This document shows positions 1 through 7,128 of a stretch of DNA of 11,295 nt, piece after piece. Origin of the DNA: Kiritimatiellia bacterium. GTDB lineage: Bacteria > Verrucomicrobiota > Kiritimatiellia > RFP12 > UBA1067. The position numbers and the translations under genes were made by a program. The notes under the pieces were generated by a model. That model was given only the letters and a program-made list of their open reading frames with translations, was not told the DNA's origin and ran no database searches. The stretch lies in assembly GCA_024405335.1 (NCBI GenBank), contig JAKSOX010000049.1, positions 1 through 11,295 of the forward strand, given 5' to 3'. The stretch's first letter is position 1. Each line of letters starts with the position of its first letter.

Positions 1-567
1 CGGCTCGCCGAAGCGTACGCGAAGGGCGGCATCCGGCTGGTGGAGGTGACCTTCGACCAGGCGAACCCCGCCGGCTGGAAGGACACGGCGGCGGCGATTT
101 CGGCAATCCGCGGCCATTTCGGCGGCGCCGTCCGCGCGGGCGCGGGCACCGTGCTCACGGCGGAGCAGCTCGACGTGCTCGAACAGGCCGGCGGCGAATA
201 CGCGATTACGCCGAACGCGAACCCCGCGCTGATCCGCGAATGCGTGCGGCGCGGAATCGCGGCGATGCCCGGCGCGTTCACGCCCTCCGAGGTGGTGGAC
301 GCCTGGGACGCGGGCGCGAGTTTCGTGAAGATTTTCCCGGCCGGCGTCTTGGGACCCGCGTACGTGAAGGCGCTTCGCGCGCCGCTGGCGCACGTGCCGA
401 TGCTCGCCGTGGGCGGCGTCGGCGCGGACAACGCGGGCTCGTTCATGAAGGCCGGCTGCGTCGGCGTCGGCGTTGGCGGCATGCTTTCCAACAAGGAGTG
501 GATCGCCGCCGGCGCGTGGGACAAGATCGAAGCGACCGCGCGCGATCTCGTGGCCGCCGTCGCGTGA
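1..567 (+). CDS. KHG/KDPG aldolase family protein, 5'-truncated by window edge
   Basis: Class I pyruvate aldolase of the Eda family, which splits 2-keto-3-deoxy-6-phosphogluconate (or 4-hydroxy-2-oxoglutarate) into pyruvate plus an aldehyde in the cytoplasm, as in the Entner-Doudoroff or sugar-acid pathways. The reading frame is open from base 1; 188 residues are visible and, against a usual ~205-215, about 25 N-terminal residues are missing. Visible features are the barrel-strand Glu (VEVTF, visible residue 15), the GAGTVLT phosphate/substrate loop (Thr 50), the Schiff-base Lys in FVKIFPAG (visible residue 110) and the glycine-rich end VGVGVGG. After VEVTF the protein reads DQANPAGWKDT: the Arg found there in classical Eda is Asp, and the Glu-to-Thr distance is 7 residues longer than in the second aldolase of this window. 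That marks a separate subfamily, so the exact substrate is uncertain. It is probably the last gene of an upstream sugar-acid operon. Confidence 0.93.
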   Translation, partial: RLAEAYAKGGIRLVEVTFDQANPAGWKDTAAAISAIRGHFGGAVRAGAGTVLTAEQLDVLEQAGGEYAITPNANPALIRECVRRGIAAMPGAFTPSEVVDAWDAGASFVKIFPAGVLGPAYVKALRAPLAHVPMLAVGGVGADNAGSFMKAGCVGVGVGGMLSNKEWIAAGAWDKIEATARDLVAAVA

Positions 568-573
568 CGCGAG

Positions 574-602
574 TTTCCAACGGGGACAGGACGTGGCACA
601 AT
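574..602 (+). promoter_or_regulatory. Predicted promoter for the phosphodiester glycosidase/phosphoesterase pair
   Basis: A -35-like TTTCCA (574-579), a 17-nt spacer and a -10-like CACAAT (597-602) preceded by TGG, giving TGGCACAATG. This is a degenerate version of the TGGTATAATG found in the three other promoters of the window. The expected +1 is near 608-610, just before the ribosome binding site AAAGGAG (609-615) of the gene at 628. The -10 match is weaker than in the others, so confidence is moderate. Confidence 0.5.
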
Positions 603-627
603 GCCGGCAAAGGAGAAATTCCGCGAC

Positions 628-1533
628 ATGACCAAATGCATTTTGGCGGCGGTTGCCGTCGCGACCGCGTTTCACGTCCGCGCAGGAACGGCCGTCCTGT
701 CGGGGGCGGATGCCGTCGCCAAGTTTCCGGCGCAACTGCGCGATTCGGACGCGGCGAAGCTGGCCGACGCGCGTTGGTGCGAACTGCTGCCGGGCGTGGA
801 GTATTTCTACGGGAAATTCCTGAAGCTCTACAACAAGGGCCGGGAAGACGTCAGCGTCATCCGCGTCGACTACCGGAAGGCGAAGGTGCGGATGGAGTTC
901 GTGGACAACCGCGCGAACGGCGGCGGCAACCGGAAGACCTCCGACGTCGCCGGCCGGCGCAAAGCGCTTTTCGGCGTCAACTGCACTTTCCCCATGTGGT
1001 ATGCGAAGATGGACGGGAAGGTCGTCAAGGACGGCCACAAAGAAGGCGGTCTCGCGCTGAACGACGACAAGACTTACGAGTTCTTCGACGCGTCCTGGTG
1101 GAAGAAACACCCGAACGGCGAGGGTTGGACCGACGTGTTTTCCACCGAAGCGCTGGGGCTTCTTGGCGGCAGGCAGACGCTGGACGGCGTTTCCTGGGGC
1201 TCCGCGCCCTACACGTTCATGGGGGAGGCGACCAACGGCGTGCTCTGCGTTTGCGTCGTGGACGGCCGCACGCCACGGTCGGAGGGCATGGGCTACGGCA
1301 CGGTGCACACGTTTCTGCGCGCGTTCGGCTGTTTCAACGGCATGTGCCTCGACGGCGGAGGTTCGACGACGATGGTCGTCCGGAAGGATCTTCTTCCCGC
1401 TGGGGTCAACGAGCTGCAGCACGTTTCCGAAGGTTCCGCCGCCCATTGGACGATGAACCACACGATCGACAACATCCTCGGCCGCGAGCGCAAGGTGTGC
1501 AACCAGCTGCTGTTCGTGGCCGAAGGCGACTGA
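628..1533 (+). CDS. Exported phosphodiester glycosidase family protein (NAGPA-like domain)
   Basis: 301-aa member of the phosphodiester glycosidase family (PF09992), named for the mammalian uncovering enzyme that removes GlcNAc from a GlcNAc-phosphate-mannose diester; bacterial substrates are mostly unknown. An N-terminal signal peptide is visible (MTKC, hydrophobic ILAAVAVATAF, VRA before GTA, residues 1-19), so it acts in the periplasm or outside. Family marks are GVNCTFPMW (residues 116-124, equivalent of the usual GxNGGFF), VDGRTPRSEGM (211-221) and the signature CLDGGGSTTMVV (240-251) with Asp242. An in-frame ATG at 601 would add nine residues before the signal peptide, but it sits on the predicted -10 element and has no ribosome binding site. 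ATG 628 follows AAAGGAG (609-615) at 12 nt and places the signal peptide at the N-terminus. It is 43 nt from the next gene, another exported hydrolase, and probably cotranscribed with it. Confidence 0.88.
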   Translation: MTKCILAAVAVATAFHVRAGTAVLSGADAVAKFPAQLRDSDAAKLADARWCELLPGVEYFYGKFLKLYNKGREDVSVIRVDYRKAKVRMEFVDNRANGGGNRKTSDVAGRRKALFGVNCTFPMWYAKMDGKVVKDGHKEGGLALNDDKTYEFFDASWWKKHPNGEGWTDVFSTEALGLLGGRQTLDGVSWGSAPYTFMGEATNGVLCVCVVDGRTPRSEGMGYGTVHTFLRAFGCFNGMCLDGGGSTTMVVRKDLLPAGVNELQHVSEGSAAHWTMNHTIDNILGRERKVCNQLLFVAEGD

Positions 1534-1576
1534 ACCAAAAGGCGCGAATCGGCCGTCAAAACAGGAGTAACGGAAC

Positions 1577-2926
1577 ATGAAGAAGAACGTGGTTTGGTTT
1601 GCGGCTGCGCTTTGCGCGGCAGGCGCGGCGAACGCGGAAGAAACGCTTTGGACGAAATACCGGCACTGGGAGGTTGTGCCCGTGCTCACGGAGGATCCCG
1701 ACGCGGGAACCAACGTGCGCCAGCAAATGGACTTCACGAAGCCATGGCACGGGCCGTGGCTGATCAACCCGTCCACCACCGGCATGACCGTGGGCATGGT
1801 CACGCGCATCCGCGTGGGGGCGGCGATCGAATGGCGCGAAAAGGGAACCGAGGCGTGGACGCGCCGCTGGAACGCCAAGTGCGGCACGATCGACTATTCG
1901 GAAGACGTGCACCTTTTCCATCTTCGGGACCTCAAGCCGGGCACCGTCTACGAGTACCGTTTCGTCACCGCGATGAGCGGGCTCGAAACGGCGTACACCG
2001 GCATCGTCGTGGGCCGCGAAACGTATTCGTTCACCACGATGGATCCGAAGCGCGACCGCTACCGCGTGTGGGCCACGGCCGACTTCCACGGCGGCGCGCG
2101 GCTGAACCTCGATCCCATGTACGAGCGCACCGAGGCCGAGAAGGCCGACTTCTACCTGCTCTTGGGCGACAACGTGGAGGATCGATTCGCGAGCGATGCC
2201 ATGTTTTACGTGACCTACGGATACATGGACGACATCTGCCGGCTCTGGGGCAAGCGCAAGCCCACCGTGTTCGTGCGCGGCAACCACGACGCTTCCGGCC
2301 AGCACATCGGCCAGTGGGGCCGTTTCCAGGGGCATCCTTCGGGTTGCAACTACTTCTCGTTCACGCAGGGTCCCGTGCTGTGGGTGGTGTTGGACACGAA
2401 CAAGGAGTGGCAGAATTCGCCTGCCGGCAAGGAACAGCTGGCGGCGTACCTGAAGGAGCAGCTCGAATGGCTGCGCGGACTCAAGAAGACGGATGCGTGG
2501 AAGCGGGCGACGTACCGCGTCGTGTGCAACCATTTCGGCTGGCCGGCGGACGCCGCCGAGAGCCCGAACCTCGGTCCGGAAATCGCGGCGGAACTGAACG
2601 ACGCGACGCCCGAGGGCAGAATCCACCTCTTCCTCGCGGGCCACACGCACGTGTACACGCGCCACGACCCCGGCGCGGCGGCGCTCAAGGCCTTTCCCGC
2701 GGGCAGGCCGAACAAGAAGGGCGTGCTGCCGCCGCCATATGCGAGCAAGGAAGATCTCACGCAGTTCAAATACTGCCAGGTCATCGGCCGCCAGTGCGAA
2801 ACGATGACGCTCGACGTCTCGCCCGAGAAAATCGTGGTGCGCAGCCGCGATTGGCGCAAGCCCGGTCTGCCCGACTACGACGCTTTCGAACTCTTCCCAG
2901 ACGGTTCCGTCAAAGATCTGAAGTGA
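1577..2926 (+). CDS. Exported metallophosphoesterase with Fn3/purple-acid-phosphatase-like N-terminal domain
   Basis: 449-aa calcineurin-like phosphoesterase (PF00149 type). A signal peptide is clear (MKKN, hydrophobic core, cleavage near ANA-EE, residue 20). Residues ~62-153 look like a fibronectin-III/purple-acid-phosphatase N-terminal domain, with LRDLKPGTVYEYRF and the closing YSFTT. The catalytic domain carries the full dimetal motif set in order: ADFHG (Asp169, His171), GDNVED (Asp198, Asp202), RGNHD (Asn236, His237), CNHFGW (His319) and AGHTH (His356, His358). It should hydrolyse a phosphomonoester or diester outside the cytoplasm; the substrate cannot be read from sequence. AGGAG (1563-1567) lies 9 nt before ATG 1577. 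It follows the exported phosphodiester glycosidase by 43 nt, which suggests the two act on the same phosphorylated polymer or glycan. No good terminator is visible after the stop. Confidence 0.93.
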   Translation: MKKNVVWFAAALCAAGAANAEETLWTKYRHWEVVPVLTEDPDAGTNVRQQMDFTKPWHGPWLINPSTTGMTVGMVTRIRVGAAIEWREKGTEAWTRRWNAKCGTIDYSEDVHLFHLRDLKPGTVYEYRFVTAMSGLETAYTGIVVGRETYSFTTMDPKRDRYRVWATADFHGGARLNLDPMYERTEAEKADFYLLLGDNVEDRFASDAMFYVTYGYMDDICRLWGKRKPTVFVRGNHDASGQHIGQWGRFQGHPSGCNYFSFTQGPVLWVVLDTNKEWQNSPAGKEQLAAYLKEQLEWLRGLKKTDAWKRATYRVVCNHFGWPADAAESPNLGPEIAAELNDATPEGRIHLFLAGHTHVYTRHDPGAAALKAFPAGRPNKKGVLPPPYASKEDLTQFKYCQVIGRQCETMTLDVSPEKIVVRSRDWRKPGLPDYDAFELFPDGSVKDLK

Positions 2927-2954
2927 GCGGCAAAACGGCAGACGACTCCGAGTC

Positions 2955-2983
2955 CACACGGGACTTGCAACACGTGGTATAAT
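2955..2983 (+). promoter_or_regulatory. Predicted extended -10 promoter, possibly producing a leaderless mRNA
   Basis: A perfect TATAAT (2978-2983) with an extended -10 TG (TGGTATAAT). The sequence 17 nt upstream (CACACG, 2955-2960) is a poor -35, as is common for extended -10 promoters. The 14-mer CACGTGGTATAATG (2971-2984) recurs exactly at 7856-7869. Initiation 6-7 nt after the hexamer would fall at about 2990, which is the A of the ATG of the next gene. A short palindrome GACTC-C-GAGTC (2944-2954) lies directly upstream. Confidence 0.75.
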
Positions 2984-2989
2984 GTGCGC

Positions 2990-4564
2990 ATGAAAAATTC
3001 CTACAAGTGGCGTTTCTTCGAAGCCGGGCGTCTCGTGCAAGTGCGCGTCGAGACGGCCGACGACGTGTCCAACCTCAAGGACCTCGACCGCAAATTGTGG
3101 ACGGTCCTTTCCTGCGCGACGCGCGGATTGCGCTTCGATCCGCGCACGCTGGAGCTGCTCGACGCGACTGGCAAGGGCCGCATCGACCAGTCCGAAGTGC
3201 TGGCGGCCGTGGACTGGCTCGTCGGCAAGGGCGTGGACCTCGCCGAACTTTTTCTGGAGAACCCCGACGCCGAGAAGCGTCTGGCGGAAGTGATGGCGCA
3301 GCAGACCGACCTCGCGAAGGCGCCGCTGAACGCGGTCGACAAGGCAGCCTCCGACGCCTGGGCGAAGAAACCGGCGGAAGACACCTCGATCCTTCCTTTG
3401 GGCGACAAGACGGAAGCCGCGAACGCGGCGCTCGCGGCGGTGGAGGCGGCGATCGACGGCTTCTTCGCCGTGCCCGACGACCTGCCGCTCGTGACGGAAG
3501 AGCCGGACAAGGAGTTGCCGCTCGCGTCGAACCTGAACCCCAAATGGCAGGCCTGCGTGCGCGCGCTCGTCGCGCAGGCCGTGGAGCCGCTGCTGGGCGC
3601 GAAGGCCGCGCTGACGCGCTGCGACTGGGAAACGCTCAAGGCGAAGTTCGCGCCCTACCGCGCGTGGTTGGCCGCGAAGCCGGTGGCGGCCGCCGCGACC
3701 AAAGCGGCGCTGGAGGACGAAGAGCGGCTTCTGCGCTACAAGCTCCACCTGGGCGAATTCCTGCAGAACTACGTGTGCCAGTCCCGCCTGTACGGCCGCG
3801 GCACGCCGGCCATCTACCAGACGGGCACGCTGTACCTGGACGGGCGCGCGTTCTCGCTGTGTTTCGACGTCGCCGACGAAGGCGCGCACGCCGCGTTGGC
3901 GGAGAAGTCCAAGTGCTGCCTCGTGTACGCCAAGCTCGTGTCCAAGAAGTCGGGCGCGACGCGCACGGTCTGCGCCGTGGTCACGGCCGGCAAGACGGCG
4001 CCGCTCTACGCGGGCCGCAACGGCCTGTTCTTCGACCGCGACAACTGCGCGTGGGACGCGACGGTGACGCGCGTCGTGGAGGCGCAGGTGTCGCTGTCCG
4101 AAGCGTTCTGGGCGCCGTGGGCGAAGCTCTTCGGCGGCATTTCCGCCGCCTGCAAGAAGTTCCTTTCCGCGAAGCAGGAGAAGGCGACGGCGGGCGTTTC
4201 CGCGTCCATCCAGAAGGCGGCGCAGCCGCCGCCCGCCCCCGCGCCGAACGGCGGCGCGAACGGCGCGGCGATGGCCTCCTCCGTGGCGGCGATCGGCATC
4301 GGGGTGGGCATGGTGGGCGCCGCGTTCGCTGGCCTCATGAGCGCCGTTTCCGGCATGCCCTGGTGGCACGTGCTCGTCGGTTTGGCGTGCGTGGTGCTGG
4401 CGGTGTCGCTGCCGAGCGTGATCCTCGCGTGGTTCAAACTCCGCAGCCGCGATCTGGGCGCCATCCTGAACGCGTGCGGGTGGGCCGTGAACGTGCCGCT
4501 GCGCCTGTCCGCGCGGCTGGCGCGCGAATTCACCACCACGGCGAAGACGCCGTTTCTGATCTGA
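2990..4564 (+). CDS. EF-hand-like protein with two C-terminal membrane segments, function unknown
   Basis: 524 aa; I recognise no characterised family. The N-terminus is YKWRFFEAGRLVQVRVETA (5-23), then one EF-hand-like loop at residues 58-69 (DATGKGRIDQSE): Asp at position 1, Gly 6, Ile 8 and Glu 12 are kept, but positions 3 and 5 are Thr and Lys, so calcium affinity may be weak or absent. The middle (~100-400) is mostly soluble, with Ala-rich helices. A Pro-rich linker (~410-420) leads to two hydrophobic segments at ~425-454 (Gly/Ala-rich) and 458-482, then a basic tail with RDLGAILNACGWAVN. From memory, similar proteins with a comparable tail occur in PVC-group bacteria as EF-hand hypotheticals; this was not checked. 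There is no Shine-Dalgarno site before ATG 2990, and the -10 hexamer ends 6 nt upstream, so translation may be leaderless. GTG 2984 is in frame but abuts the -10. It heads the block that includes the mutarotase, 11 nt downstream. Confidence 0.85.
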   Translation: MKNSYKWRFFEAGRLVQVRVETADDVSNLKDLDRKLWTVLSCATRGLRFDPRTLELLDATGKGRIDQSEVLAAVDWLVGKGVDLAELFLENPDAEKRLAEVMAQQTDLAKAPLNAVDKAASDAWAKKPAEDTSILPLGDKTEAANAALAAVEAAIDGFFAVPDDLPLVTEEPDKELPLASNLNPKWQACVRALVAQAVEPLLGAKAALTRCDWETLKAKFAPYRAWLAAKPVAAAATKAALEDEERLLRYKLHLGEFLQNYVCQSRLYGRGTPAIYQTGTLYLDGRAFSLCFDVADEGAHAALAEKSKCCLVYAKLVSKKSGATRTVCAVVTAGKTAPLYAGRNGLFFDRDNCAWDATVTRVVEAQVSLSEAFWAPWAKLFGGISAACKKFLSAKQEKATAGVSASIQKAAQPPPAPAPNGGANGAAMASSVAAIGIGVGMVGAAFAGLMSAVSGMPWWHVLVGLACVVLAVSLPSVILAWFKLRSRDLGAILNACGWAVNVPLRLSARLAREFTTTAKTPFLI

Positions 4565-4575
4565 GGGGGCGCCCG

Positions 4576-5478
4576 ATGACCTGCGAGGAACTCAACCGCC
4601 GCTACGGCGCGCCCGGCCGCATCGTGTTCCGCGAAAACGACGAAGGCGTGCAGATCGCCGCCCTGGCGAACCAGTACGGCACGGCCGAAATTTCGCTGTA
4701 CGGCGCGCAGACGCTTTCCTACAAGCCCACGGGGAACCTGCCCGTTCTCTTCGCGCCGCCGACCATGCTGTTCGGTCCGGACCGCGCGGACCACGGCGGC
4801 ATTCCCGTGTGCTGGCCCTGGTTCGGCCGTTGCGGCGAACCGGGCGCGTACGGCCACGGCTTCGCGCGCCGGAGCATCTGGGAAGTGCGCGGGTCGGAGT
4901 ATTCCGAAGACCTCACGGAACTCACGCTCGGGCTCAAGTCGTCCCCCGCCACGAAAAAACTCTGGCCGTACGATTTCGACCTGCAGCTGAAGATTTCCGT
5001 GTCGATGAAGCTCAACCTCGGCCTGCTCACCACGAACACGGGCGACGTGCCGTTCAAGATCACGGAAGGGTTCCACCCGTACTTCCTTGTGCGCGAACGC
5101 GACCTCGTGACGGTGCGCGGCGTGGACGGCTGCGCGTTCTGCGACGCGCGCAAGACGGACGTGGCGGACGCGACCTGGACGGGCGACCTCGCGTTCACGG
5201 CGCCGCACGACCACGTGTTCACCACCGAGAAAAACGAGTTCGCGATTCTCGATCCCGGCCTCCGCCGCGCTATCGCGATCATGAGCCGCGGGAACAAGAA
5301 GCTCGTGGTGTGGAATCCCGGCCCCGAGGAGAAGACCGACCGCAACCTGCGCGCCGACGACTGGCGCAACTTCGTGTGCGTGGAGCCGGCGACGCTGTTC
5401 CGTCCCGACGCGATCGAAATCGCGCCCGGCGAAAAGCACGAACTCTTGATGGCCGTCCAGTCCGTTCCGGAGAAGTGA
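4576..5478 (+). CDS. D-hexose-6-phosphate mutarotase (aldose 1-epimerase family, YeaD-like)
   Basis: 300-aa galactose-mutarotase-fold enzyme of the glucose-6-phosphate 1-epimerase group, interconverting the alpha and beta anomers of hexose-6-phosphates in the cytoplasm. No signal peptide is present. Family motifs are GAQTLSY (43-49), GGIPVCWPWFG (74-84), YGHGFAR (92-98, His94), EGFHPYF (164-170, with the catalytic His167), VVWNPGP (244-250) and FVCVEPA (266-272, with the catalytic Glu270). The Arg that usually precedes GGIP is His73. ATG 4576 follows AGGGG (4564-4568) with 7 nt spacing, and the gap to the previous stop is 11 nt, so the gene is likely cotranscribed with the EF-hand-like gene. 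The next gene begins 2 nt after its stop. Family is secure; the preferred hexose phosphate is not. Confidence 0.92.
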   Translation: MTCEELNRRYGAPGRIVFRENDEGVQIAALANQYGTAEISLYGAQTLSYKPTGNLPVLFAPPTMLFGPDRADHGGIPVCWPWFGRCGEPGAYGHGFARRSIWEVRGSEYSEDLTELTLGLKSSPATKKLWPYDFDLQLKISVSMKLNLGLLTTNTGDVPFKITEGFHPYFLVRERDLVTVRGVDGCAFCDARKTDVADATWTGDLAFTAPHDHVFTTEKNEFAILDPGLRRAIAIMSRGNKKLVVWNPGPEEKTDRNLRADDWRNFVCVEPATLFRPDAIEIAPGEKHELLMAVQSVPEK

Positions 5479-5480
5479 CC

Positions 5481-6056
5481 GTGCCCGCGGCGCTCGTCAT
5501 CACGTCCGTCCACGCCGGCAAGTCCGCGCAGGAGATGCTGCGCGTGCAGGACACGGCCGCGGCGCTGATGCGCAGCGGTTGGACGGTGGACGTGCTGACG
5601 CCGCGCCCCAATCCAATTCTCACGGCGGCGTTGCCGCCGGACGTGCGGACGTTCACGCTGCCGAAATGGGTGCCGCCGTCCAGAATCGGGCTTTTCCTCG
5701 TGGGCGTCGCATTGGCGTCCTCCCGCCGCTACGCGGTGCTGCACGGGATCGACGAAGGGGCGGACGTGGCGCGGTGGGTCGACCGCGCCACGGTAAACCA
5801 TTTCGCGTACGTCGCGGAAATCCGGCGCGGCGGCGTCGGGAAGTCCACCGTCCGTCACGCTTCGGCGGTGATCGCGTCCGCCGAGGAAAACCTTTCGCTG
5901 TTGAAGGAGCCGCCGCCGAAGGGGCGCGTGTCCGTCATTCCGGATCCGCACGCGGAACTGGTGCCGGACACGTTCACGTTCGCGGAGTTCTCCGACGCGC
6001 TGGAAGGCGTTTACACCTACGTGCGCCGTTTGCACCCGGAAATCGTGCAGCCGTGA
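5481..6056 (+). CDS. Free-standing GT-B N-terminal-like domain (half glycosyltransferase), function unknown
   Basis: 191 aa from GTG 5481, supported by GGAGA (5469-5473) at 7 nt spacing and a 2-nt gap to the mutarotase stop. The fold signals resemble the N-terminal Rossmann half of GT4-type glycosyltransferases: a first strand ALVITSV with HAGKSAQEM, a helix ending LMRSGWTVDVLTPRP (29-43), VLHGIDEGADVAR (86-98), the later HASAVIASAEEN (126-137) typical of the step before the domain linker, then VSVIPDPH (150-157), where a full enzyme has VIPNGVD. The protein stops about 34 residues later. The C-terminal nucleotide-sugar-binding domain (~180 aa) with its E-x7-E motif is absent, and the next gene is unrelated. 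It could be a degraded glycosyltransferase, a subunit needing a partner, or a repurposed domain. An in-frame GTG at 5475 is an alternative start. No stop or frameshift is seen within the reading frame. Confidence 0.72.
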   Translation: MPAALVITSVHAGKSAQEMLRVQDTAAALMRSGWTVDVLTPRPNPILTAALPPDVRTFTLPKWVPPSRIGLFLVGVALASSRRYAVLHGIDEGADVARWVDRATVNHFAYVAEIRRGGVGKSTVRHASAVIASAEENLSLLKEPPPKGRVSVIPDPHAELVPDTFTFAEFSDALEGVYTYVRRLHPEIVQP

Positions 6057-6083
6057 CGGACGATCGACGCCGGAATCGAAACG

Positions 6084-7106
6084 ATGGGAAAGAAAAAGAA
6101 AAAAGGCAAAGGGGGCGTCCGGCTGTTCGGACGCCGGTTCACGTTCGTTTCGCTGGCGTTCTACGCCGCGATGTCGCTCTTGGGCGGTTGGTACGCGAGC
6201 CATCCGCTGGCGTGGCTGGAGGAAAAGCGCGCGTCGTGGCCCGCCGCGATCTGCGCGCCGCTCGAATGGTTCGGCGACCGCGCGCTGCTCGTCACGGACG
6301 GCCTGGGCTGGACCGGCCACGACGCCGTGTACGAATACGACGAACCGCCGCCCGCGAACGAAGTGTTCTTCGCCGGTGCGCCGAAGCGCGTCGGCGCGCC
6401 CGCGCCGACGGACGTCCAGATCATGCCGCGCGGCGAATTCACGGTGGGGTATTCGCGGAAACTCGGCCACGCCGTGTGGGTGGGCTACCACGTGCCCGCG
6501 GAGGCGGCGCACGAAGCGGGCAAGCGGCCTTCGTTCCGGCGCGATCCGGAGGTGCCGAATTGCCCGTCGGCGGACGCGTACGCGCGGTCTGGGTACGACC
6601 GCGGCCATCTCGCGCCGAACCACGCGATCGCCACGCGGTTCGGGCCGGACGAGCAGCGCAAGACGTTTTTGATGACGAACGTCGCGCCGCAGTCGCCGTC
6701 GCTCAACCGCGGGCCGTGGCGTTTCGTGGAGCGCGCCATCGCGGACGTGTGGACGCGGCGCTACGGCGAAATCTGGGTGGTCGCCGGCACGATACCGTCG
6801 TCGTCGGGCGAGCGCGTTTCGGGCACGGAGGTGGACGTGCCAGACGCCTGCTGGCAAGTGATCGCGGCGCAGACGGCGGACGGCGTGCGCGCGATGGCGT
6901 TCGTGATGCCGCAGACGATCCGCTTCGGCGCGTTTCCCGTCCACCATCTGGTGACGGTGGACGAACTTGAACGGCTGACGGGGCTGGACTTCTTTCCCGA
7001 ACTGCCGGGGTTTCTGCAGGAACCGCTCGAAGCGGATTTGCCCACGCGGCTGTGGCCGGTCGATTTCTTCGACGTGTTCCGCTTGATGGCGCTGCGGTTC
7101 ACTTGA
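6084..7106 (+). CDS. Membrane-anchored DNA/RNA non-specific endonuclease (NUC1/DRGH family)
   Basis: 340-aa beta-beta-alpha-metal nuclease (PF01223 type; relatives are Serratia nuclease and mitochondrial EndoG), which cuts DNA and RNA with one Mg2+. The N-terminus is strongly basic (MGKKKKKGKGG), followed by one hydrophobic segment at ~20-38. By the positive-inside rule this is an uncleaved anchor with the nuclease on the outer side of the membrane. The domain covers ~residues 110-330: VGYHVP, the signature YDRGHLAPN (171-179) with the catalytic His175, and TNVAPQSPSLNRGPW with the metal-binding Asn208, followed by FVERAI and EIWVVAGTI. All key residues are present, so it should be active. 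The ribosome binding site is weak (GGAA at 6072-6075, 8 nt before ATG 6084). It starts 27 nt after the half-glycosyltransferase and ends 22 nt before the KDPG aldolase, so it is probably in the same operon. Likely roles are extracytoplasmic nucleic-acid degradation or scavenging. There is no immunity-like gene next to it. Confidence 0.9.
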   Translation: MGKKKKKGKGGVRLFGRRFTFVSLAFYAAMSLLGGWYASHPLAWLEEKRASWPAAICAPLEWFGDRALLVTDGLGWTGHDAVYEYDEPPPANEVFFAGAPKRVGAPAPTDVQIMPRGEFTVGYSRKLGHAVWVGYHVPAEAAHEAGKRPSFRRDPEVPNCPSADAYARSGYDRGHLAPNHAIATRFGPDEQRKTFLMTNVAPQSPSLNRGPWRFVERAIADVWTRRYGEIWVVAGTIPSSSGERVSGTEVDVPDACWQVIAAQTADGVRAMAFVMPQTIRFGAFPVHHLVTVDELERLTGLDFFPELPGFLQEPLEADLPTRLWPVDFFDVFRLMALRFT

Positions 7107-7128
7107 GGGCGAAAACGGGAGGTGCGAC

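Noticed and set aside
2944..2954. Palindrome GACTC-C-GAGTC as an operator
   Set aside because: Arms are only 5 bp and no second copy was seen, so chance is likely in GC-rich DNA.
2984..2986. GTG as start of the EF-hand-like gene
   Set aside because: It directly abuts the TATAAT hexamer, upstream of the expected transcription start, and has no ribosome binding site; ATG 2990 is two codons later.
1556..4369. Very long minus-strand reading frame (937 codons)
   Set aside because: It is antisense to two well-supported genes, is rich in Arg/His/Val as expected from the opposite strand of GC-rich coding DNA, and shows no family motif or ribosome binding site.
3007..5478. Apparent 823-codon fusion frame joining the EF-hand-like region to the mutarotase
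   Set aside because: Only the part from 4576 carries mutarotase motifs. The upstream part is an out-of-frame, Arg-rich shadow of the EF-hand-like gene, and ATG 4576 has its own ribosome binding site.
6084..7106. Nuclease as a toxin or defence effector
   Set aside because: No immunity gene, delivery domain or other defence gene is adjacent; the neighbours are metabolic.
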